Assembly (NCBI GenBank): GCA_020061995.1
Contig: JAGUXE010000053.1
Span: 1 to 34,176, forward strand
Direction: 5' to 3'
Source: Ignavibacteriales bacterium
GTDB lineage: Bacteria; Bacteroidota; Ignavibacteria; Ignavibacteriales; Ignavibacteriaceae
Length of the DNA stretch: 34,176 bases
Positions 1 to 6,444 of the stretch are shown here, in pieces. Numbering within the stretch: position 1 is the first letter of the stretch; each line of letters begins with the position of its first letter. The notes under the pieces are model-generated. The model saw only the letters and a program-made list of their open reading frames with translations. It was not told where the DNA came from and ran no database searches. The position numbers and the translations under genes are program-made.

Positions 1-1
1 C

Positions 2-244
2 TACCTGAGGTTAATTCCAGTATATTTGATAACCAAGGCGATCAATTATATAAATAAAAAGGAAGGTCAACCTGTGGTCATCTATTTTCATCCATGGGAA
101 ATAGATCCTGAACAGCCAAGAATAAAAGCAGGCTTAAAATCAAGCTTCAGGCACTATATAAACCTCGATAAGACCTTCTATAAGTTAAATTACCTACTTG
201 AGCACTTTAGATTTTCTCCGATGAAAGAGGTCTTAGGCTTTTAA
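2..244 (+). CDS. XrtA-associated polysaccharide deacetylase (DUF3473), C-terminal fragment
   Basis: The reading frame is open from base 2 to the TAA at 242-244, so this is the 3' end of a gene that begins before the window. The residues YLRLIPVYLITKAINYINKK followed by VVIYFHPWEIDPEQPRI and LKSSFRHYINL match the C-terminal DUF3473 tail of the polysaccharide deacetylases found beside exosortase A (TIGR03006 type). The HPWEIDPEQPR stretch is the hallmark. The family removes N-acetyl groups from exopolysaccharide; the catalytic NodB domain would lie upstream and cannot be seen. The TTG at 26 is not a real start because the homology extends upstream of it. The next gene starts on the base after the stop codon, so the two are probably translationally coupled. 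Confidence 0.85.
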   Translation, partial: YLRLIPVYLITKAINYINKKEGQPVVIYFHPWEIDPEQPRIKAGLKSSFRHYINLDKTFYKLNYLLEHFRFSPMKEVLGF

Positions 245-1288
245 ATGAGACCAAAGGAATTTGTAAAAAATGCCCTTGAGGACGAAGTTGTTGAATGGAA
301 CAATTTCGTTTATTCGCATCCATTATCCACACTTTATCATCTATATGAATGGAGAACGGTTATTGAAAAAAGTTTTGGTCATAAAACTTTCTATCTTCTA
401 TCACGAGATACAGATAATATAGTCCAAGGGATTTTACCCCTCGTTTTCATGAATGGTATTATGTTTGGAAAATTTCTCATTTCTCTACCTTTTGTAAACT
501 ATGGAGGACTTTTATGCAATGATACGAATACAGAATCGCTCTTAATGGATATGACAAGACATATCCAACAGGATGTTGGTGCTGAATATACTGAATTCAG
601 ACACATAATAAAATATGCACATGATTTTTCGACAAAAGAACATAAGATGACCATGACCCTTGAACTCGAAAGAGATTTAGACTCGCAATGGAAGACTTTT
701 AATACTAAACTCAGAAATCAGATTAGAAAAGCTATGAAAAGTGGATTGAGCGTTCGTGTAAGTCATATTGACATGCTGAATGATTTTTACATTGTATTTT
801 CAAGAAATATGAGAGACCTTGGTACCCCTGTTTATTCTAAGGTTTTTTTTAGAAATATTCTCGAGACTTTTCCATACTTAACAAAGATATTTTCTGTATT
901 TTTAGATAAAAAGGTTATTGCATCAGGTATTGCTATATGGTTTAAAGACACTTTTGAAATGCCATGGGCATCCTCAATCAGAGATTACAAATCACTCTGT
1001 CCAAATAATCTACTTTACTGGGAAGCTATTAAATTTGCGATAGAGAATGGTTTTAAGAAATTCGATTTTGGACGATCAACACCTCATGAAGGAACTTATA
1101 AATTCAAGGAACAATGGGGAGCAAGGCCAGTACAGCTCTACTGGCAATATATTTTTAATGGTAGAAAATCTTTACCCGAACTCAACCCCAAAAATCCAAA
1201 ATACCAAATGGCTATAAAAATCTGGCAGAAGCTTCCGGTATTTCTGACAAAAATTGTCGGACCTCCTATTGTGAGAAATATACCATGA
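245..1288 (+). CDS. FemAB family protein, XrtA/PEP-CTERM system-associated
   Basis: 347-residue soluble protein of the FemAB/GNAT-like peptidyl- or aminoacyl-transferase type. The C-terminal part carries FDFGRSTPHEGTYKFKEQWG and then ARPVQLYWQY, the characteristic end of the XrtA-associated FemAB family (TIGR03019). The mid-region TFNTKLRNQIRKAMKSGLSV is the usual basic FemAB segment. Members are thought to transfer an amino acid or acyl group to an envelope or exopolysaccharide acceptor; the substrate is unknown. The ATG directly follows the stop of the deacetylase gene, and the 3' end overlaps the next start by 4 bp (ATGA), so it sits in a tight operon. Family assignment is firm, function is inferred from the family and locus. 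Confidence 0.88.
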   Translation: MRPKEFVKNALEDEVVEWNNFVYSHPLSTLYHLYEWRTVIEKSFGHKTFYLLSRDTDNIVQGILPLVFMNGIMFGKFLISLPFVNYGGLLCNDTNTESLLMDMTRHIQQDVGAEYTEFRHIIKYAHDFSTKEHKMTMTLELERDLDSQWKTFNTKLRNQIRKAMKSGLSVRVSHIDMLNDFYIVFSRNMRDLGTPVYSKVFFRNILETFPYLTKIFSVFLDKKVIASGIAIWFKDTFEMPWASSIRDYKSLCPNNLLYWEAIKFAIENGFKKFDFGRSTPHEGTYKFKEQWGARPVQLYWQYIFNGRKSLPELNPKNPKYQMAIKIWQKLPVFLTKIVGPPIVRNIP

Positions 1289-2043
1289 ACATATTTCCGT
1301 TTCCTGTTTCTCATTTTCTATTTTCCATTTTCCAATATCCAATGTCTAACTTAAACAATTACCCCATAAAAGGCATTCTTTTTGATGTAGACGGGACTCT
1401 TTACAAACAGTTCTTGATGAGAACACTTATGATTGTTTCATTCATTCTTACAAATTTTATTACTCCTTGGAAGATTATTTCAGAAGGCAAAATTATTAGA
1501 ACTTATCGAAGATCACTAGAGCATCTCAGAACGAATGGCAAAAATATTTCATATAATGACCACCTTAAATTTACTGCAAATAACTTAAAAATACCATTTA
1601 CAATTGTTCAGGAAGTGGTGAGTAAATGGATGGAGATAAAACCCTTGAAATATATTTACCTGTGTCGTCGTAGAAATTTAGAAAAGGTCATCAATACACT
1701 TTATCAAAGGAATATAAAGATAGGGGTATACTCTGACTATCCGAGTCGAGAAAAGTTACTTGCACTCAATATCCTTCATTATATGTCAACAGTAGTTTGT
1801 TCGACAGATAGCGATGTGAGAAGTTTTAAACCATCTCCACATGGATTTATAGTTGCTGCTAAGAAAATGAACCTTGATCCTTCGGATATTCTGTATATAG
1901 GAGATCGTGAAGATATAGATAGTGAAGGAGCTAAAGGTGCTGGTATGCAAGTTGTCATTTTAAAATCAAGGTTTAAAAAAAATCATCATTCCACGAAATA
2001 CCCTGTAATAAGATCGTTAAATAATTTATTAAATTATGGCTAA
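1285..2043 (+). CDS. HAD family hydrolase (putative phosphatase of the UbiA-type pathway)
   Basis: Haloacid dehalogenase-fold phosphatase. Motif I is GILFDVDGTLY (nucleophile Asp of DxD), the motif III lysine is in RSFKPSPHGF, and motif IV is YIGDREDIDSEGAKGAG. The region between contains a helical cap with a hydrophobic stretch. The first ATG overlaps the previous stop (ATGA), but codons 1-19 are a translation of a T-rich intergenic repeat rather than HAD sequence. The ATG at 1342, giving 233 residues, fits the family better. The 3' end overlaps the UbiA-type prenyltransferase by 8 bp. HAD and UbiA proteins occur together or fused in polysaccharide loci, so it may dephosphorylate a prenyl-phosphate sugar intermediate; that role is inferred. 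Confidence 0.8.
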   Translation: MNIFPFPVSHFLFSIFQYPMSNLNNYPIKGILFDVDGTLYKQFLMRTLMIVSFILTNFITPWKIISEGKIIRTYRRSLEHLRTNGKNISYNDHLKFTANNLKIPFTIVQEVVSKWMEIKPLKYIYLCRRRNLEKVINTLYQRNIKIGVYSDYPSREKLLALNILHYMSTVVCSTDSDVRSFKPSPHGFIVAAKKMNLDPSDILYIGDREDIDSEGAKGAGMQVVILKSRFKKNHHSTKYPVIRSLNNLLNYG

Positions 2044-3010
2044 TCAAACTTTAATCCACCCTCAAAAAAGTAACAGCATATTGGCTTATATACAGATTGC
2101 CAGAATAGACCATTGGTTTAAAAATGTCTTTATGATTCCAGGCATAATTCTGGCAATCTTTGATTCACCCGGGATACTCTCTTGGAATATGTTGCCTTCT
2201 TTATTCCTTGGGGTATTAGCTACTTGTATAGTTGCTTCTGGAAATTATGTTATCAATGAAATCATAGATGCACCAAAAGACAGGTTGCATCCTGTTAAAA
2301 AGACCCGACCGATTCCTTCTGGAAAAGTTAATCTTAAAATAGCTTATATAGAATGGATTATCCTTGTCATTGGAGGATTATCTCTTGCATATATGGTTAA
2401 TGTCCAATTTTTCTGGAGTGCTCTTTCTCTTTTTATTATGGGTATTGTATATAATGTTCCCCCTGTGAGATCTAAAGACCTTCCCTATGTGGATGTCCTT
2501 ACAGAATCCGTTAATAATCCAATACGTCTCTACCTTGGATGGTATGCTACAGGGAATATTCATTATCCACCACCTATATCACTGGTTCTTGCATATTGGA
2601 TGATAGGGGCATTCTTTATGGCGGTAAAAAGATTTGCAGAATTTAGACGAATAGCAGACAGAGAAGTTGCAGCTAAATATCGTAATTCATTCCGTTACTA
2701 TTCAGAAACAAAATTATTGTTGAGCATTATTTATTATGGTACAGCCTTTGGACTTTTTGGAGGCATCTTCCTCATTAGATATAGAATAGAGCTTATCCTT
2801 TCTGTGCCTTTTCTTGCAGGATTAATTGCCGCTTATATGAGACTTGGATTTCTTGAAGATAGCCCTGCACAGTATCCTGAAAGACTTTATAAACAGAAGT
2901 GGTTTGTTGGATATACAACGCTATGCTTTCTGATTGTTTTCTCATTACTCTTCGTTGATGTGCCGTTTATTCATATACTCTTTGCCCCAAAACATCTGCC
3001 GGGACAATAA
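2036..3010 (+). CDS. UbiA family prenyltransferase (decaprenyl-phosphate phosphoribosyltransferase-like)
   Basis: 324-residue integral membrane protein with about eight hydrophobic segments. The first Asp-rich motif is NEIIDAPKDRLHP (residues 74-86, N-x3-D-x3-D) and the second active-site region is RSKDLPYVDVLTESVNNPIR. This combination is typical of the UbiA branch that includes decaprenyl-phosphate phosphoribosyltransferase, which moves phosphoribose from PRPP to a polyprenyl phosphate. Here it could prime an unusual lipid-linked sugar for the exopolysaccharide. There is no clear Shine-Dalgarno sequence, and the start lies inside the HAD gene, so translation is probably coupled. The UbiA fold is certain; the phosphoribosyl substrate is an inference from motif similarity. 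Confidence 0.85.
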   Translation: MANQTLIHPQKSNSILAYIQIARIDHWFKNVFMIPGIILAIFDSPGILSWNMLPSLFLGVLATCIVASGNYVINEIIDAPKDRLHPVKKTRPIPSGKVNLKIAYIEWIILVIGGLSLAYMVNVQFFWSALSLFIMGIVYNVPPVRSKDLPYVDVLTESVNNPIRLYLGWYATGNIHYPPPISLVLAYWMIGAFFMAVKRFAEFRRIADREVAAKYRNSFRYYSETKLLLSIIYYGTAFGLFGGIFLIRYRIELILSVPFLAGLIAAYMRLGFLEDSPAQYPERLYKQKWFVGYTTLCFLIVFSLLFVDVPFIHILFAPKHLPGQ

Positions 3011-3023
3011 AGGGACTTTTTAA

Positions 3024-3050
3024 GTCATCCCTGCAAAAGCAGAAATTTAG
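3024..3050. repeat. Degenerate GTCAT(C/T)CCTGC..GCAG palindromic repeat, copy 1
   Basis: 27-bp element between the prenyltransferase and asparagine-synthase-like genes. CCTGC and GCAG arms flank an AAAA loop, but the outer arm has decayed compared with the copies at 6375-6401, 10102-10128 and 28006-28032. It ends 11 bases before the next ATG, and the probable Shine-Dalgarno AGGTGA overlaps its end. Confidence 0.6.
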
Positions 3051-3061
3051 GTGAAACAAAC

Positions 3062-4975
3062 ATGCCGGGTGTAATCGGATACATAACAAAAAACAAAAAA
3101 GATCCTGCAGAATTAAAACTTCTCGCAGAAAAGATGGCAAACTTCATAAAACATCAGGATGAACATATCATTGACATAATGGACATTGTTGAAGGAAAGG
3201 CTTTCTGGGGACAGGTAGCACTGAATTTTATGGAAAAAGAAAGGGAACTAAAACAATATGATGACAATGAATGTTCGGTATTATTATGGGGAACTGTTTA
3301 CAATGAAAAAAACTTAATCTCTGGATGTGAACATAGAGAAAAGTCCGGGATTGGTGAATTAATTGCCTTCTGCTATAAAAAGTTCGGTCAGGATTTTATA
3401 TACAAACTAAATGGAGATTTTATCATCCTAATTTTTGATAAAAGAGAAAATAAAATTGCTATTTTAAATGACTGTATGGGCACATATCCACTTTATTTTC
3501 AAATATCAACAGAAAATCTTATTTTTGCCTCGGAACTAAAAGCACTTTTTGCAACATATGAAATAAGAAATCAGCTTGACTACTGTGCAATTGCCGATTA
3601 CTTCAGTTTCAGCGCTATTATGAATAATAGAACATTTCTGTCTGATATAAAACTTCTGCCACCTTCAACAATATTGACATACAATCTGGTATCCGGTAAA
3701 ACAGAGACTAAATGCTACTGGGATGTATTAAACAATTTTGGCAGCAAAACAGGAGATAAGAGTGAAATTTATGAGGAATTGAGACATGCCTTTAATAATG
3801 CAGTTTCAAAACGCCTCGATGGTGATACAAGGCTTGGATTGGCTCTGTCAGGGGGACTTGACACGAGGGCTATCTTGTCAGCAATAGATACGGATAAATA
3901 TCCATTGCTTACATATACACTTGGTGTTCCCGGATGCAGGGATGAACGCATTGCAAGGCAGCTTTCTTCGATAAAGAAGACACGCCATACATTTGCTGAC
4001 ATTGATAATAACCACATAGCAAACTATCTTGAGAATGCAAGAACAATGGTCTTTCTTACTGATGGATTCTATCCACCATTTGAATTTACAGAAATGATGG
4101 CATACAACGAGTTGAGAAAAGAAGATTTCCATATTCTAATCCGTGGTCATGGAGGAGAGCTTGCTAAATCAAGCCTTGCTTGGCCATTTCAGGTAAATAG
4201 AAATGTCATGGAACTAAAACAGTATAACGGTGATTATCTTAAAAAAATACTTATAGAAGAAGGCTCATTTGTAAAGAAGAGTATCAAATGGAAGGGCAGA
4301 TTTAATCGTCATTATGAAACTGTAGATTGGAAACCTGTATTCAGAGAAGAAATCTATTTGAAAATAAAAGATGCAGCCTATACCTCACTTGACAGTATGC
4401 TGTCAAAAGTAAACGGCAATCTGCATCCAGCAGATATTTGCACCTATTTCTATATGCATGTTGAAAGCGGCAGAAGAACTGCCTCAGCACTTTCAATATT
4501 CAGAAATCAGGTTGAAGTGAGAATGCCTTTTCTTGATTCTGATTTTGTAAGGAATCTCCTGAATGTGCATTACAGTTATCGTAATACCACTGACCTGCAC
4601 AAATATATTATTTCAAGAAACAGTCCTGAGCTGATGAAAATACCTGATTCAAATACAGGTGCACCTTTAACTGCAGGACATTTCCGTATTTCCATGATTG
4701 AAAAATTTACAACACTGATGAAACGCCTCAACATAAAAGGCTATCTTCACTATCAGAATTTTCATGACTGGATTCGAATGAAAATGGGAGATATTGAAGG
4801 AGTTCTACTTGACCAGAGAACACTCGAAAGAGGTATATATAATGCTGATGGGATAAAGACCATCATTCGCCAGCACATGAACGAAGGATATGACCACGGC
4901 TATATGATAGGCAGCCTGCTTGGACTGGAGTTATGGTTTCGGATGTTTATAGATGGGAATTACCTTTATAAATAA
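3062..4975 (+). CDS. Asparagine synthase-related protein lacking the N-terminal nucleophile Cys
   Basis: 637-residue protein with the two-domain asparagine synthetase layout. The N-terminal glutaminase-like domain (about 1-200) retains the fold cues LNGDFIILIFDKREN and FASELKALF. The C-terminal synthetase domain has the PP-loop SGGLDTRA at 263-270 and later RNQVEVRMPFLDSDFV. Class II amidotransferases begin Met-Cys-Gly; this one begins Met-Pro-Gly, so the glutamine-hydrolysing nucleophile is absent. It may use ammonia, or adenylate a carboxylate for another acceptor. A second AsnB-type protein at 22613 keeps Cys2. AGGTGA about 8 bases upstream supports the start. It overlaps the next gene by 23 bp. 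Fold certain, reaction unknown. Confidence 0.85.
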   Translation: MPGVIGYITKNKKDPAELKLLAEKMANFIKHQDEHIIDIMDIVEGKAFWGQVALNFMEKERELKQYDDNECSVLLWGTVYNEKNLISGCEHREKSGIGELIAFCYKKFGQDFIYKLNGDFIILIFDKRENKIAILNDCMGTYPLYFQISTENLIFASELKALFATYEIRNQLDYCAIADYFSFSAIMNNRTFLSDIKLLPPSTILTYNLVSGKTETKCYWDVLNNFGSKTGDKSEIYEELRHAFNNAVSKRLDGDTRLGLALSGGLDTRAILSAIDTDKYPLLTYTLGVPGCRDERIARQLSSIKKTRHTFADIDNNHIANYLENARTMVFLTDGFYPPFEFTEMMAYNELRKEDFHILIRGHGGELAKSSLAWPFQVNRNVMELKQYNGDYLKKILIEEGSFVKKSIKWKGRFNRHYETVDWKPVFREEIYLKIKDAAYTSLDSMLSKVNGNLHPADICTYFYMHVESGRRTASALSIFRNQVEVRMPFLDSDFVRNLLNVHYSYRNTTDLHKYIISRNSPELMKIPDSNTGAPLTAGHFRISMIEKFTTLMKRLNIKGYLHYQNFHDWIRMKMGDIEGVLLDQRTLERGIYNADGIKTIIRQHMNEGYDHGYMIGSLLGLELWFRMFIDGNYLYK

Positions 4976-6344
4976 GAAACTCCTCATTATACTGCTTATT
5001 GGTTTTACTATCAATCTGGCAATTCTCTTTTCAATACCTGAAGTAAAGATCGTCTATGACGAAGCAGACTATAATAATCTTGCAAAAAACATCCTTGAGG
5101 GAAAAGGATATATTTCTCCTTATGGGAAACCCACTTCAATGCGTCCTCCATTATATCCTGTATTCCTTGCGGGAACCTATACATTGTTCGGTGTAGACAA
5201 TTATAGAATGGTTTGGTTTGCTCAAATCATTTTACATCTTATCACTGGTATTATTGTCTACAAGACGGGTGAAACATTATTTAAACCGTCTGTGGGGATG
5301 CTCGCCTCTATTTTATATATCTTTTATCCATCACTAATCGGTTTCAATTTTCTCCTCATGTCTGAAATCCTGTTTAACTTTCTATTTGCACTTTCGATAT
5401 GTTTTTTTGCATATTTTCTGAAAAAAGAAAGTAGTGGATATCTCATTGCTTCTGGTATTGCATTCGGACTTTCTGCACTTACTAGGTCTGTCGGATGGCC
5501 AATAGTCATTCTGTTAACAGTTTTTCTGGTTATTGTTGGTTTTATAGAACGTCAATTCATTGAAAAAAGTCTTATGAAAGGAGTCCTTTTTCTGTGTTTC
5601 TTTTTACTCACTGTTTCCCCCTGGGTTTACAGAAATACTCAGGTGCAGGGCTCTTTCACATTTATAGACACTATGGGTGGTATGAATTTTATGATGGGCA
5701 ATTATGAACACACCCCTCTTAACAGGTCGTGGGCAGCGGTTGAATTGAAAGGTGAAAAAAACTGGGGTCACAGGCTTCATATTGAATATTCAGGGAAACA
5801 TCTAACCGAAAACGAAAAACAGAGATGGGCAACAAAACAGGCAATTAGGTTTATGATTGAAAATCCACTTCTAACACTCAAGCGGAGCATTATAAAGACA
5901 TTTGACTTCTGGGGACAGGAGAGGGTGGTTGTGGCATCCCTCTCAGAGAATCACTGGGGTGATGCAAAAAAAATTTTTGTTGGTATTTTAGCAGGTCTTA
6001 TTGTCCTGTTTTATACTTTAATATTTGTGAGTGCAAGTTTTGGCTGGGGATATGCATTAGGTACAACGAGGGTAATTGCGATTTTTATAGGATTGATTGT
6101 TATCGGTATGACACTAATTCATGCAATTGTATTCGGCCACTCACGGTATCATCTTCCGCTCATTCCACTCATGACAATTCTTTCAGCTGTTACATTCATC
6201 AACTGTTATGATGTGAAGAAGTATTTTATGGAAAATAAGAAGGCTTTTTTACTCTGTTGCTGTTGGATATTGTTTGTCACCATAGGATGGATCAGGTCTA
6301 TTTTGTTTGTAGATACTGATAAGATTCTAAAAATATTATTTTAA
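4953..6344 (+). CDS. GT39-type membrane glycosyltransferase (ArnT/PMT-like)
   Basis: 463-residue polytopic membrane protein with roughly 10-12 hydrophobic helices. After TM1 comes YDEADYNNLAKNILEGKGY (Asp36-Glu37), the acidic first periplasmic loop shared by PMT_2/GT39 enzymes, followed by MRPPLYPVFLAGTYTLFG. A central soluble loop (about residues 230-310, HIEYSGKHLTENEKQRWATK) and C-terminal HSRYHLPLIPLM are also typical. These enzymes transfer a sugar from a polyprenyl-phosphate donor to a lipid or protein acceptor on the periplasmic face. The gene overlaps the preceding asparagine-synthase-like gene by 23 bp, which suggests coupling. Family assignment is good; donor and acceptor are unknown. 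Confidence 0.82.
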   Translation: MGITFINKKLLIILLIGFTINLAILFSIPEVKIVYDEADYNNLAKNILEGKGYISPYGKPTSMRPPLYPVFLAGTYTLFGVDNYRMVWFAQIILHLITGIIVYKTGETLFKPSVGMLASILYIFYPSLIGFNFLLMSEILFNFLFALSICFFAYFLKKESSGYLIASGIAFGLSALTRSVGWPIVILLTVFLVIVGFIERQFIEKSLMKGVLFLCFFLLTVSPWVYRNTQVQGSFTFIDTMGGMNFMMGNYEHTPLNRSWAAVELKGEKNWGHRLHIEYSGKHLTENEKQRWATKQAIRFMIENPLLTLKRSIIKTFDFWGQERVVVASLSENHWGDAKKIFVGILAGLIVLFYTLIFVSASFGWGYALGTTRVIAIFIGLIVIGMTLIHAIVFGHSRYHLPLIPLMTILSAVTFINCYDVKKYFMENKKAFLLCCCWILFVTIGWIRSILFVDTDKILKILF

Positions 6345-6374
6345 TATTTTATGTCCTTCAAGAAACTATTTTAT

Positions 6375-6401
6375 GTCATTCCTGCGGAAGCAGGAATCCA
6401 G
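6375..6401. repeat. GTCATTCCTGC..GCAGGAATCCAG palindromic repeat, copy 2
   Basis: 27-bp element whose core ATTCCTGC-GGAA-GCAGGAAT is a perfect 8-bp inverted repeat around a 4-base loop. The ATTCC(n)GGAAT form is like the dRS3/REP-type dispersed palindromes of other bacteria. It lies in the 100-bp gap after the GT39 gene. It has no U-tract, so I do not call it a terminator, though a hairpin in the transcript is likely. Confidence 0.8.
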
Positions 6402-6444
6402 AGAAAGTCATGCTGAAATTATTTTAGCATCTCATTAATTAATC

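Noticed and set aside
26..244. A separate small gene starting at TTG 26
   Set aside because: The frame and its DUF3473 homology continue upstream to the first bases of the window, so it is the tail of a truncated gene.
6375..6401. Palindromes in gaps as intrinsic terminators
   Set aside because: None of the GTCATTCC-type hairpins is followed by a run of T, and the genes downstream belong to the same pathway.
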